DNA of 40,734 bases from an uncultured Oscillospiraceae bacterium (lineage in GTDB: Bacteria; Bacillota; Clostridia; Oscillospirales; Oscillospiraceae), in assembly GCA_934565655.1 (NCBI GenBank), contig CAKTIE010000015.1, positions 1 through 40,734 of the forward strand, in the 5' to 3' direction. A model generated the notes under the pieces. The model saw nothing but the letters and a program-made list of their open reading frames with translations, was not told where the DNA came from and made no database searches. Of the stretch, positions 21,462-30,520 are shown piece after piece. The translations under genes and the position numbers were made by a program. Within the stretch, counting starts at the first letter, position 1, and each line of letters begins with the position of its first letter.

Positions 21462-23533
21462 TGGAGCTGCTCTCCCCTGCCGGCTCCCGCGCCGCCCTTG
21501 AGGCGGCGGTGCAGTCCGGCGCGGACGCGGTGTATATGGGCTTCGGTGCCTTCAACGCCCGCCGCAACGCCAAAAATTTTACCGACGAGGAGTTCGCTGA
21601 CGCGGTGGCCTACTGCCATCTGCGGGGCGTGCGGGTGTTCCTGACGCTGAACACCCTGCTGACCGACCGGGAGCTGCCCCAGGCCGCCGAGGTACTGCGG
21701 AAAGCCTCCCAAATGGGGGTGGACGCGGTGCTGGTGCAGGATTGGGGCGTGCTGACGCTGGCGCAGGCGGTGACGCCCGACCTGCCCATCCACGCCAGCA
21801 CACAGATGAGCCTGTTCACCTCCGGCGGCGCGTGCTGGGCGGAGCGCCTTGGCATGGAGCGGGTGGTGCTGGCCCGTGAGCTTTCCCGGGAGGACATCGC
21901 CAACGTGTGCCGCAATTGCGGCGCGGAGATCGAGGTGTTCGTCCACGGGGCGCTGTGCATGTGCTATTCCGGACAGTGTACCATGAGCGCCCTCATCGGC
22001 CAGCGCAGCGGCAACCGGGGCGCCTGCGCCCAGCCCTGCCGCCTGCCCTACGGGGTCAACGGCCCCTGCCGGAACCAGTTCCCCCTGAGCTTGAAGGACG
22101 CCAACCTGTCGGCGTATTTGCAGGAGCTGGAGGCCATGGGCGTGGCCTGCCTGAAGCTGGAGGGCCGCATGAAGCGGCCGGAGTATGTGGCGGTGATCAC
22201 GGCCATCTACCGGCGGCTGATGGACGAAAAGCGGGGCCCCACGGCGGAGGAGTCCCGTGCGCTGGAGCAGGCCTTTTCCCGCAGCGGCTTCACCGACGGG
22301 TACTACCGCCATCGGAAGGGTCCGGCCATGTTCGGCACCCGGCCGGAGAACGCGCCGGAGCCCAGGGAACTGTTCAGTGAGGCCCGGAAATTATATGAAA
22401 ACGGGGAGCACAAACGGATCCCCATCACCATGCAGGCGGCCATTCAGGCGGACAGCCCCGCCGCGCTGACGGTCAGCGACGGCGTGCATACCGTCACCGT
22501 GACCGGCCCCGTTCCCGAAGCGGCCCGGAACCGGGCGCTGACGGCGGCGGACGCGGCGGAGCGGCTGCAAAAGACCGGCGGCACCGTGTTCCGGTGCGAG
22601 ACGGCGGAGGTGGACGTGGGCGACGGCCTGATGCTGACCGCGGCGGCCATCAACGGCCTGCGGCGTGACGCGCTGGAGGCACTGGCGGCGGCACGGACGG
22701 CTGTTCCCCAGCGGCGCAGTCTCCCCACCCCGGCGCTGCCGGAGGGCGAGACCTTCTCCCCCGCCGCGCCCAAATTGACCTGCTCCATCGCCCGGCTGGA
22801 TCAGCTGACGGACGCGCTGGCCCATGGCGCGGAGATGATCTATGTACCCATCGAGCTGCTGCCCGGTCTGAAGGACTATCGCGGCAGGGCGAAGCTCTGC
22901 GCCGTGCTGCCCCGTGTATGGCGGGACGGCGACGAGGCGGGCTTCCGGAAAATTCTGGAAACTACCCCCGCCCTTTCGGCGGTCTCCATCGGCAACGCGG
23001 GCCACATGGCCATCGTGGAGGGCCTGCCGCTGGAAAAGCGGGGCGACTTCGGGTTGAACGTGTTCAACTCCCGTGCTGTGGCCTTCTGGCAAGGGCAGGG
23101 ACTTGACAGCGTGACCGTCTCCTTCGAGCTGCGGCACCAGCAGGTGCGGGAGCTGCGGAAGTACCTGCCCTGCGAGGGCATCGTGTACGGCCGTCTGCCG
23201 CTGATGGTCACGGAGAACTGCATGACCGGCAACGCCGGGAACTGCCATGGCGACAAGCGGCTGTGCGACGGCGAGAACGCCCTCACCGACCGCACCGGGG
23301 CGCGGTTCCCCCTGCTGGGGCAGTACGGCTGCCGGTGCGAGATCGAGAACAGCCGCACGCTGTTTCTGGCGGACAAGCCGGAATGGCGGTCCTGCGGCCT
23401 GACCTGGGCCCGGCTGCGGTTCACCACCGAAAGTCCCGCCCAGTGCGACGCGGTACTGCGCCGCTATCAGGGCGAGGGCGACTGGACGCCGGAGGAATTT
23501 ACAAGAGGACTGTTCTACCGCGGCGTGGAGTGA
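21458..23533 (+). CDS. U32 family protein with DUF3656-like C-terminus (RlhA-type RNA hydroxylase)
   Basis: The 691-aa protein opens ELLSPAGSRAALEAAVQSGADAVYMGF. It has the U32 signature EVFVHGALCMCYSGQC (159-174), then GNRGACAQPCRLPY with Cys190 and Cys194, cysteines expected to bind iron-sulfur. The long C-terminal part fits the DUF3656 extension, which separates RlhA (23S rRNA C2501 hydroxylation, prephenate-linked) from the shorter TrhP (tRNA hydroxyuridine). Despite the peptidase name, these act in RNA modification; the assignment to rRNA rather than tRNA is by length only. Two adjacent ATGs (21458, 21461) are possible starts; the first overlaps the zapA stop. Confidence 0.85.
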   Translation: MMELLSPAGSRAALEAAVQSGADAVYMGFGAFNARRNAKNFTDEEFADAVAYCHLRGVRVFLTLNTLLTDRELPQAAEVLRKASQMGVDAVLVQDWGVLTLAQAVTPDLPIHASTQMSLFTSGGACWAERLGMERVVLARELSREDIANVCRNCGAEIEVFVHGALCMCYSGQCTMSALIGQRSGNRGACAQPCRLPYGVNGPCRNQFPLSLKDANLSAYLQELEAMGVACLKLEGRMKRPEYVAVITAIYRRLMDEKRGPTAEESRALEQAFSRSGFTDGYYRHRKGPAMFGTRPENAPEPRELFSEARKLYENGEHKRIPITMQAAIQADSPAALTVSDGVHTVTVTGPVPEAARNRALTAADAAERLQKTGGTVFRCETAEVDVGDGLMLTAAAINGLRRDALEALAAARTAVPQRRSLPTPALPEGETFSPAAPKLTCSIARLDQLTDALAHGAEMIYVPIELLPGLKDYRGRAKLCAVLPRVWRDGDEAGFRKILETTPALSAVSIGNAGHMAIVEGLPLEKRGDFGLNVFNSRAVAFWQGQGLDSVTVSFELRHQQVRELRKYLPCEGIVYGRLPLMVTENCMTGNAGNCHGDKRLCDGENALTDRTGARFPLLGQYGCRCEIENSRTLFLADKPEWRSCGLTWARLRFTTESPAQCDAVLRRYQGEGDWTPEEFTRGLFYRGVE

Positions 23534-24040
23534 GGGAGAGTTTCGCGCTTCCGAGCGCGAGGTACTTTTGCCCGTGGCGGCAAAAGTACCCAAAAACGCC
23601 ACTTAAACCTGCGGTTTAAGAATCCGCGCACGTTACGCCTTCTACAAATGTGATGCCCTATGCCACGCGTTCGCGGAACATGGATATTGTCGTTGCATAT
23701 AACGAATCGACTTTCGTCTTGCGTCGCTGCCGCTCACAGTTGCAACGGTAGACGCCAAAGCGTTGTTCGTTGTTGGTATTAGCGGCAGCGGCGCAGATGC
23801 AGAGACAATTCGATAACGAAGCGAAAACGGAAATGTCCTGTGAACGCGAGGTATCAGGCCACAAATTTGCAGAAGGAGCAGCGTGCAGGAAGTCCAGAAA
23901 CCTGGGTTTCTGGCTGTCCTTTTGGTCACTTTTGGGACAGCGGCCAAAAGTGACCCGCGCCGGAGCGCGGAACATTCTATCGCGCCAGAAGGCGCGAAAT
24001 CTCTATCCAAATCGTAATATTTATATAGCTTTCTACAATC
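23534..24040. repeat. Intergenic repeat mosaic (family 4), no gene
   Basis: The 530-bp gap starts at the stop codon with GGGAGAGTTTCGCGC, then a 12-bp perfect stem GGTACTTTTGCC / GGCAAAAGTACC (23561-23590). Further in come a second CACTTTTGG / CCAAAAGTG pair and a block (23785-23820) whose reverse complement matches 35176-35220 (GCGCCGCTGCCGCT with flanks). Two overlapping minus-strand frames exist but read through these repeats and have no ribosome site, so I do not call them genes. Confidence 0.65.
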
Positions 24041-24066
24041 CGTAATCAAAAATTAGGAGAAAAACC

Positions 24067-24516
24067 ATGATCTTAAAGATAAAGGCCCTGTCGCCCAAGA
24101 TCGGCGGCACCATCCCCGCGCCCCATTTTGCCACCCCCGGCAGCGCCGCTATGGATCTGTGCGCCTGCCTGGAGAGCGACGTGACGCTGAAGGCCGGGGC
24201 GCGGCAGGTGCTGCCCACCGGCGTGGCCATCGCCCTGCCCAGCGCCGACTATGTGGCGCTGATCTGTGCCCGCAGCGGCCTTGCCTCCAAACACGGCATC
24301 ACCATGGCCAACGGCGTGGGCGTCATCGACAGCGACTACCGCGGCGAGCTGCGGGTGGCCCTTTTCAACGAGTCCGACACCGACTACACCATCCATGACG
24401 GCGACCGCATCGCCCAGCTGATGGTGCTGCCGGTGGTGCAGCCCACGCTGGAATTCGTGGAGGAGCTGGACGAGACGGAGCGGGGCGCAGGCGGCTTCGG
24501 CTCCACAGGAAGGTGA
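24067..24516 (+). CDS. dut: dUTP diphosphatase
   Basis: The 149-aa trimeric dUTPase has all five motifs: ATPGSAAMDLCA, CARSGLASKHGI, NGVGVIDSDYRGEL (catalytic Asp and Tyr), DRIAQLMVLPV and the Phe-lid RGAGGFGSTGR. It hydrolyses dUTP to dUMP and pyrophosphate, keeping uracil out of DNA. AGGAG lies before ATG 24067. It is followed 5 bp after its stop by maf, another house-cleaning nucleotide pyrophosphatase. Confidence 0.95.
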   Translation: MILKIKALSPKIGGTIPAPHFATPGSAAMDLCACLESDVTLKAGARQVLPTGVAIALPSADYVALICARSGLASKHGITMANGVGVIDSDYRGELRVALFNESDTDYTIHDGDRIAQLMVLPVVQPTLEFVEELDETERGAGGFGSTGR

Positions 24517-24521
24517 CACAT

Positions 24522-25091
24522 ATGGCAAGGATCGTATTGGCCTCCGGGTCTCCCCGGCGGCAGGAATTACTGGGCCGCATGGGCATCCGGGACTTTGTGG
24601 TGTCCGTGCCCCAGGTGGAAGAGGTCTGCCCCGAGGGGCTGACCCCGGAGGAGACCGTCTGCCGCATCTCCCGGCAGAAGTCCGCCGCCGTACAGGCGGA
24701 GCCAGACGACATCGTCATCACCGCCGACACCATGGTGTTTCTGGACGGCAAGCGGCTGGGCAAGCCCCGTGACGAGGCGGACGCCCTGCGGATGCTGTCG
24801 GCATTGCAGGGACGGCACCACACCGTCTGCACCGGCGTGACGGTGCGGCAGGGCGACACGGTGCTGACCCGCGCCCAGTCCACACAGGTCTGGTTCCGGG
24901 CGGCCTCCACCGAAGAGCTGAAAAACTATATCCGCAGCGGCGAGCCCATGGACAAGGCGGGCGCTTACGGCGTGCAGGGTCTGGGCGCGCTGCTGGTGGA
25001 GCGCATCGACGGCGACTTCTTCAACGTGATGGGCCTGCCGGTGCTGCTGCTGAGCCGCATGCTGGCCCGGTTCGGCGTCACGCTGCTGTGA
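24522..25091 (+). CDS. maf: Maf-family nucleoside triphosphate pyrophosphatase
   Basis: The 189-aa protein has the Maf motifs IVLASGSPRRQELL (start), DTMVFLDGKRLGKP and the C-terminal EPMDKAGAYGVQGLG. Maf proteins hydrolyse non-canonical or pyrimidine NTPs and are linked to septum control in Bacillus. ATG 24522 is chosen with AGGAAGG 8 bp upstream; an in-frame GTG at 24513 would overlap the dut stop. Placement before mreC is the classic maf-mre order, though mreB is missing here. Confidence 0.93.
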   Translation: MARIVLASGSPRRQELLGRMGIRDFVVSVPQVEEVCPEGLTPEETVCRISRQKSAAVQAEPDDIVITADTMVFLDGKRLGKPRDEADALRMLSALQGRHHTVCTGVTVRQGDTVLTRAQSTQVWFRAASTEELKNYIRSGEPMDKAGAYGVQGLGALLVERIDGDFFNVMGLPVLLLSRMLARFGVTLL

Positions 25092-25123
25092 CACTTCCGA
25101 TTCAATAACAAGGAACTGCTTTT

Positions 25124-25963
25124 ATGAAACGATTTCTCTCAAAATACGGTATCTGGCTGCTGGCCGGTGTGGCGGTGGTCGTGGTGGTGCTGTGCATCAT
25201 CTCCGCCGTGGCCTCCGGCACCCCCTTCCTGCGGAACGCCGCCGGTGTGATCGCCTCCCCTTTCCGGGCGGCGGGCTCCGCCGTGGCAGGCTGGGTGGGC
25301 GGCATCGGCGACCACTTTGACGATGTGGCTTCCTTGCAGCAGGAGAACGACGACCTCCGCGCCCAGGTGGCCGATCTGGAGCAGCAGCTGCGCCAGGCCC
25401 AGAAGGCCCAGGAGGAGAACCAGCGCCTGCGCCGCCTGCTGGAGCTGCAAAGCCAGCGGCAGGATCTGAAAACCGTGTCGGCCCGGGTGGCGGAGCGCTC
25501 CGTGGACAACTGGAGCAGCACGCTGACCCTGAACCAAGGCACCGGCGCCGGTATCGCCATCGGCAACTGCGCCATCGACGAATACGGCGATCTGGTGGGC
25601 GTGGTGACGGACGCGGGCCTGAACTGGTGCACCGTGACCACCGTGCTGGACACCTCCAGCGCCATCGGCGCCAAGGTGTTCCGCACCGAGCAGGTGGCGG
25701 TGGCCCAGGGCCAGCTGAGCCTGATGGGTCAGGGGCAGCTGAGCCTCACCTATCTGGAGAACGCCGGGGATCTCATCAGCGGCGATCTGGTGGTGACCTC
25801 CGGTCTGGGCGGATACTATCCCGCCGGACTGACCATCGGCACCGTCGAGGAGCTGCGCACCGGCGCGGACGGCCTGACCCAGTACGCGGTGGTGACCCCC
25901 AAGGCCGCCGTTACCTCCCTGACTCAGGTGTTCCTGATCACCGATTTCGACGTGGTGGAGTAA
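25124..25963 (+). CDS. mreC: Rod shape-determining protein MreC
   Basis: The 279-aa protein has one N-terminal transmembrane helix (YGIWLLAGVAVVVVVLCIIS), then a coiled coil (about 65-105, DDLRAQVADLEQQLRQAQKA). Two beta-barrel MreC lobes follow (NWSSTLTLNQGTGAGIAIGN; GDLVVTSGLGGYYPAGLTIG). It scaffolds the elongasome outside the membrane, linking MreD and PBP2. It is 33 bp after maf and 4 bp before mreD. Confidence 0.93.
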   Translation: MKRFLSKYGIWLLAGVAVVVVVLCIISAVASGTPFLRNAAGVIASPFRAAGSAVAGWVGGIGDHFDDVASLQQENDDLRAQVADLEQQLRQAQKAQEENQRLRRLLELQSQRQDLKTVSARVAERSVDNWSSTLTLNQGTGAGIAIGNCAIDEYGDLVGVVTDAGLNWCTVTTVLDTSSAIGAKVFRTEQVAVAQGQLSLMGQGQLSLTYLENAGDLISGDLVVTSGLGGYYPAGLTIGTVEELRTGADGLTQYAVVTPKAAVTSLTQVFLITDFDVVE

Positions 25964-25967
25964 GGCC

Positions 25968-26474
25968 ATGACACGACGACTGATCACCATCAAATGGGTT
26001 CTTTACAGCCTGTGGACGCTGCTGTTCCTGCTGGGGCAGCAGCTGGTGCTGCCCTATATCCGGATCTGGGGCGTGCATCCCTTCATCCTTCCGGCGCTGG
26101 CGGCCATCGCCGCCTCCTTCGAGGGACGGCGGGAGGGCCCCATCTTCGGCCTTGTGCTGGGACTGCTGTGCGACCAGCTGTTCCCCGGCGCGTTCCCCTG
26201 CTTCTATGCCGTCACGCTGCTGCTGTCGGCGGTGGCGGCGGGCCTTGCCGCGCGGCGGATCATCATGCCCGGCGCGGTTTGCTCGCTGCTGGTCTCGGCG
26301 GCGGCGCTGACCCTGACGGATCTGCTGAACGCCGTCGCCTTCTCCTACACCTACGGCACGCCCTTCGGCGCGTCGCTGTGGCTGATGGTACGGGAGCTGC
26401 TGATCTCCCTGCCGGTAGCCATGCTGATCCACCCGGCCTTTTCCCACGTCCACCGGCGGTTCGCCGGACGGTAA
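25968..26474 (+). CDS. mreD: Rod shape-determining protein MreD
   Basis: The 168-aa, very hydrophobic protein has five or six helices, with PFILPALAAIAASFEGRREG and the family FGLVLGLLCDQLFPG motif. It is the integral partner of MreC in the elongasome. ATG 25968 is 4 bp after the mreC stop, and GGAG-like sequence (GTGGAGTAAGG) serves as ribosome site. Confidence 0.9.
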   Translation: MTRRLITIKWVLYSLWTLLFLLGQQLVLPYIRIWGVHPFILPALAAIAASFEGRREGPIFGLVLGLLCDQLFPGAFPCFYAVTLLLSAVAAGLAARRIIMPGAVCSLLVSAAALTLTDLLNAVAFSYTYGTPFGASLWLMVRELLISLPVAMLIHPAFSHVHRRFAGR

Positions 26475-26497
26475 GCCCCTGAAAGGAGAGCCTTTCC

Positions 26498-28501
26498 ATG
26501 ATGAAATCCCCCCATCCCGCCCGCAGCCGCCTGCTTGTGCTGGTCGTGGCGCTGGGATTGATGATGCTGCTGTTCCTGATCGCGCTGTATGACGCCCAGA
26601 TCCTCCACGGCAGCGAGAACCGGGCCAAGTCCATCGCCTCCAACGCCACATGGGAGACGGTGGAGGCCAGCCGCGGCATCATTACCGACACCAACGGCAA
26701 GGTGCTGGTGTCCAACCGCCTGGCCTATACCCTGACCTTTGACAAGACCGCCTTTGCCGACGATGACGCCCTGAACGACGCCATCTGGCAGCTGATCCAG
26801 CTGTGTCAGGAGACGGAGACTGTCTGGGTGGACACGCTGCCCATTGCCCAGGACGCGCCGTACCTGTATCTGGCCTCCCGCAATGAGGAGACCTTCTGGA
26901 ACTTTCTGGCGAATAACAAGTTGTCCCCTTCCCTGCCCTCCCGGCGGCTGCTGGGAGAGCTGCGGACGCTGTTCCACATCGACGACAGCTATACCGAGGC
27001 CCAGGCCCGGCTCATCGCCGGTGTCCGCTATGAGCTGCGCAGCCGCGACAGCTATGTGTTTGCCGAGGATGTGTCCACGGAGCTGATCTCCCGGATCACC
27101 GACGGCGATTTCCCCGGCGTCACCACGGGACAGGACTCCCTGCGGGAGTACAACACCACCTACGCCGCCCACATTCTGGGCCGCATCTCCCGCATCTACG
27201 CGGAGAACTGGCCGGAATACCGGGACAAGGGCTATTCCATGGACGCGCTGGTGGGCGAGAGCGGCGTGGAGAAGGCCTTTGAGGAGTGGCTGCGGGGCGA
27301 GGACGGCACCCGCATCGTCACCACCGACAGCAACGGCAAGATCACCGGCGAGTTCTATGTGAACGAGCCGAAGCCCGGCGACACCACGGCGCTGACGCTG
27401 GATCTTGACCTGCAGATGGCCACGGAGGACGCGCTGGCCGCCACCATCGAGAGCATGATCGACAAGGACAGCGACCAGCGGGGCGGCGCCGCCGCCGTGG
27501 TGAAGGTGGGCTCCGGCGCTGTGCTGGCGCTGGCCTCCTATCCCTCCTATGACCCCTCCACCTTTGCCCAGAGCTATAACCAGCTGCTGGCCGACGAGCG
27601 GCTGCCCATGTTCAACCGCGCCGTCAACGGCACCTACGCGCCCGGCTCCACCTTCAAGATGGTGACCGCCGCCGCCGCGCTGGAGTCCGGCATCATCACC
27701 CCCTCCTCCGTCATTCAGGACAGGGGCGTCTATACCTTCTACGAATATCCCCAGCCCTGGTGCTGGGTGTGGCCGCTGGGCTATACCCACGGGCGGGTCA
27801 ACGTCAGCGACGCCATCACCGTGTCCTGCAACTACTTCTTCTACGAGGTGGGCCGTCTGACCGGTATCCAGACCATCAACGACTACGCCAGGCAGTTCGG
27901 CCTGGGCAGCTCCACCGGCATCGAGATCGGCGACAGCACCGGCGCGCTGGCCTCTCCGGAGTACGCCGAGGCCCACGATCTGGAGTGGACCGACGGCCAG
28001 ACCCTGACCGCCGCCATCGGCCAGTCCTATAACCTGTTCACCCCCCTGCAGCTGGCCAACTACATCGCCACGCTGGTGGGCAATGGCGAGCACTATCAGG
28101 CCCACCTGATGAAAAGCGTCAAGAGCTACGACAACAGCAAGCTGCTGTACGTCTATGACGAACCGCCGCTGAATACGGTGGAAATGTCCGAAAGCACCAT
28201 CAACGCCATCACCAAGGGCATGCACGATCTGACCACCGGCTCGCTGGCCGGGGCCTTCGACAAGTGCGTGGTGTCGGCGGGCGCAAAGACCGGCTCGGCC
28301 CAGGTGGGCACCGAGATCGCCAACGGCGTGTTCGTGGCCTACGCCCCCTATGAGAACCCGGAGATCGCCGTGGCCATCGTCATCGAAAAGGGCGGCGCGG
28401 GCGCGGCGCTGGCCTCCACCGCCGTGGAGATCATCAACGCCTACTTTGCCGACCACATGGCCGGCGGCGACGTGATCGGTGAGAACACGCTGCTGAAGTG
28501 A
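26498..28501 (+). CDS. mrdA: Class B penicillin-binding protein 2 (elongation transpeptidase)
   Basis: The 667-aa protein has an N-terminal membrane anchor (RLLVLVVALGLMMLLFLIAL), a PBP dimerisation domain (VEASRGIITDTNGKVLVSN) and a transpeptidase domain. The three active-site motifs are intact: STFK with Ser384, SCN at 443-445 and KTGS from Lys597. It crosslinks peptidoglycan during cell elongation with MreCD and RodA. It follows mreD by 23 bp with GAAAGGAGAG as ribosome site, so maf-mreC-mreD-mrdA form one operon. The 3' end runs into a family-1 repeat. Confidence 0.93.
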   Translation: MMKSPHPARSRLLVLVVALGLMMLLFLIALYDAQILHGSENRAKSIASNATWETVEASRGIITDTNGKVLVSNRLAYTLTFDKTAFADDDALNDAIWQLIQLCQETETVWVDTLPIAQDAPYLYLASRNEETFWNFLANNKLSPSLPSRRLLGELRTLFHIDDSYTEAQARLIAGVRYELRSRDSYVFAEDVSTELISRITDGDFPGVTTGQDSLREYNTTYAAHILGRISRIYAENWPEYRDKGYSMDALVGESGVEKAFEEWLRGEDGTRIVTTDSNGKITGEFYVNEPKPGDTTALTLDLDLQMATEDALAATIESMIDKDSDQRGGAAAVVKVGSGAVLALASYPSYDPSTFAQSYNQLLADERLPMFNRAVNGTYAPGSTFKMVTAAAALESGIITPSSVIQDRGVYTFYEYPQPWCWVWPLGYTHGRVNVSDAITVSCNYFFYEVGRLTGIQTINDYARQFGLGSSTGIEIGDSTGALASPEYAEAHDLEWTDGQTLTAAIGQSYNLFTPLQLANYIATLVGNGEHYQAHLMKSVKSYDNSKLLYVYDEPPLNTVEMSESTINAITKGMHDLTTGSLAGAFDKCVVSAGAKTGSAQVGTEIANGVFVAYAPYENPEIAVAIVIEKGGAGAALASTAVEIINAYFADHMAGGDVIGENTLLK

Positions 28502-28519
28502 GTTCCCCGGCGGAACCAT

Positions 28520-28634
28520 CAAAGGCCCCCTTGTGTAAAGGGGGCTGTCAGCCGCAAGGCTGACTGGGGGATTGACGGTTTACGCGTCAACCCCTCCGGC
28601 GCTTCGCGCCACCTCCCCTTGCACAGGGGAGGCT
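28520..28634. repeat. Family-1 intergenic repeat
   Basis: Starts CAAAGGCCCCCTTGTG and contains the TCAGCC-GCAA-GGCTGA and GGCGCTTCGCGCC hairpins. The right end, AGGGGAGGCTTA, diverges from the usual CTTTG. Its GGGGAGG (28626-28632) sits 6 bp before an in-frame TTG of the glycosidase gene. Confidence 0.8.
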
Positions 28635-28674
28635 TATATTGCCCCTCACCTACACACTCATTCTTACAATTTCT

Positions 28675-30513
28675 ATGACCATTTTCAATTCCCGTGACAC
28701 GAAATACAAATCCCCCTTCGGGGCTGTCAGCTGCGGTACGGCGGTGTCCTTCACCGTCACGCCGGGGCCGGATTACTGCGCCTGTTCACTGGTGACCTAC
28801 GGCGAATTTGCCGATCTCCGCGCCGAAACGCCCCTCTCCCCCTGTCCGGAGGGCTTTACCGGCACGTTCACCGCGCCGGACACGCCGGAGCTGGTGTGGT
28901 ACACCTTCCGCTTCACCCGCACCGACGGCGGCAGCGTCTTTCTGGGCCGCAACGGCCTGGGCGGCGGGGACGACCGCCAGCCCTGGCAGCTGACGGTATA
29001 TGAGGAGCGCCCCACCCCGGCATGGTTCGGGCAGGGCGTTACATACCAGATTTTTCCAGACCGGTTCTGCCGCGACGCCATCCCCGACCCTAAGGGGCTG
29101 CTGGGCCAGCGCACGGTACACGACAATTGGGACGATGTGCCCCGGCTGGGCGCCGACCCCCTGACCGGCCGCTGGAACAGCGATTTCTTCGGCGGCAACC
29201 TACGGGGCATCTGCGGGAAGCTGGACTATCTGCAAAGCCTGTCCGTCACCACCATTTACCTGAACCCCATCTTCTACGCCGCCAGCTGCCACCGGTACGA
29301 CACGGCGGATTACCGCATGATTGACCCCATGCTGGGCACGGAGGACGATCTGCGCACCCTGTGCGAGGAGGCTCGGAAGCGGGGCATCCATGTGATACTG
29401 GACGGCGTGTTCAACCACACCGGCGACGACAGCCGCTACTTCAACCGCCACGGCTTCTTCGACACCCCCGGCGCGTACCAGAGCAAGGAATCCCCCTGGT
29501 ACGACTGGTTCTGCTTCCAGCACTGGCCGGACAAATACGACGCCTGGTGGGGCATCGACACCCTGCCCGCCGTCAACGAGAACGCCGCCGCCTACCGGGA
29601 CTTCATCATCCGGGGCGATGACAGCATCATCCGCCATTGGCTGCGGTGCGGCGCGGACGGCTGGCGGCTGGACGTGGCCGACGAGCTGCCCGACGATTTC
29701 ATCGAGGAGATCCGTGCCGTGATGGAGCAGGAGAAGCCTGACAGCTTCCTGCTGGGTGAGGTGTGGGAGGACGGCAGCAACAAGATCGCCTACTCCCGCC
29801 GCCGCAGGTATCTGCTGGGCCGGGAGACCCACGGCCTGATGAACTATCCCCTGCGGACGGCGGCGCTGGACTACCTTCGCGGCGGCAGCGCTGCGGCCTT
29901 CCGGGACACCATGGAGGAGCAGCGGGAGAACTACCCCCCTGCCGCCTTCCGCAGCGGCCTGAACATTCTGGGCACCCACGACACGCCCCGCATCCTGACG
30001 CTGCTGGGCGCGGACGCCATCCCGGACAGCAAGGAGGCCCGGGCCGCCTATCACCTGTCTCCCGAAAACCGGCGGCTGGCTGTCCGCCGCCTGACGCTGG
30101 CGGCCATGCTGCTGTACACCTTCCCCGGCTCCCCTACCCTGTACTACGGCGACGAGGCGGGCATGGAGGGCTTCGAGGATCCCATGAACCGCCGGGGCTT
30201 CCCCTGGGGCCGGGAGGATCAGCGGCTGCTGGCCCTGTACCGGACGCTGGGCAGGCTGCGGAAGGAGCGCCGCTCCCTGCAGGAGGGCGACATCACCTAT
30301 TTGACCGCCGACGGCGGCTTGCTGGTCTATTGCCGCACGCTGGACGGCGAACGCACCTATACGGCGCTGAACACCGGCGGCACCACCCGGGCGGTGACGC
30401 TGCCGTGGGAGAACGGCTTCGCCACCGACGCCGTGTCCATGCAGCGGTTCTGGGTACGGAACGGCGAACTGCGCATCGACCTGCCGCCCTGCGACGGCGT
30501 GGTGCTGATATGA
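28675..30513 (+). CDS. GH13 alpha-amylase family glycosidase (neopullulanase-like)
   Basis: The 612-aa protein has an N-terminal carbohydrate-binding beta domain (SRDTKYKSPFGAV) and a GH13 barrel. GVTYQIFPDRFCR and GVFNHTGDD lead to the catalytic motifs: GWRLDV with nucleophile Asp333, LGEVWE with acid Glu362 and THDTPR with Asp436. A C-terminal beta domain follows. Without a signal peptide it should act inside the cell on imported maltodextrins or pullulan fragments. ATG 28675 matches the family start (TIFNSRD) but lacks a ribosome site. An in-frame TTG at 28639 has a perfect one, supplied by the repeat, and would add 12 residues. The stop is followed by a terminator that contains a parS site. 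Confidence 0.88.
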   Translation: MTIFNSRDTKYKSPFGAVSCGTAVSFTVTPGPDYCACSLVTYGEFADLRAETPLSPCPEGFTGTFTAPDTPELVWYTFRFTRTDGGSVFLGRNGLGGGDDRQPWQLTVYEERPTPAWFGQGVTYQIFPDRFCRDAIPDPKGLLGQRTVHDNWDDVPRLGADPLTGRWNSDFFGGNLRGICGKLDYLQSLSVTTIYLNPIFYAASCHRYDTADYRMIDPMLGTEDDLRTLCEEARKRGIHVILDGVFNHTGDDSRYFNRHGFFDTPGAYQSKESPWYDWFCFQHWPDKYDAWWGIDTLPAVNENAAAYRDFIIRGDDSIIRHWLRCGADGWRLDVADELPDDFIEEIRAVMEQEKPDSFLLGEVWEDGSNKIAYSRRRRYLLGRETHGLMNYPLRTAALDYLRGGSAAAFRDTMEEQRENYPPAAFRSGLNILGTHDTPRILTLLGADAIPDSKEARAAYHLSPENRRLAVRRLTLAAMLLYTFPGSPTLYYGDEAGMEGFEDPMNRRGFPWGREDQRLLALYRTLGRLRKERRSLQEGDITYLTADGGLLVYCRTLDGERTYTALNTGGTTRAVTLPWENGFATDAVSMQRFWVRNGELRIDLPPCDGVVLI

Positions 30514-30520
30514 CCCTGCG

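Noticed and set aside
23642..24049. 135-aa minus-strand frame between the U32 gene and dut
   Set aside because: It reads through family-4 repeats, has no ribosome site, and part of it recurs in another frame context at 35147-35332, as expected for a repeat rather than a gene.
26351..28522. 723-aa minus-strand frame opposite mrdA
   Set aside because: Antisense shadow of a penicillin-binding protein with all three active-site motifs; no ribosome site or domain of its own.
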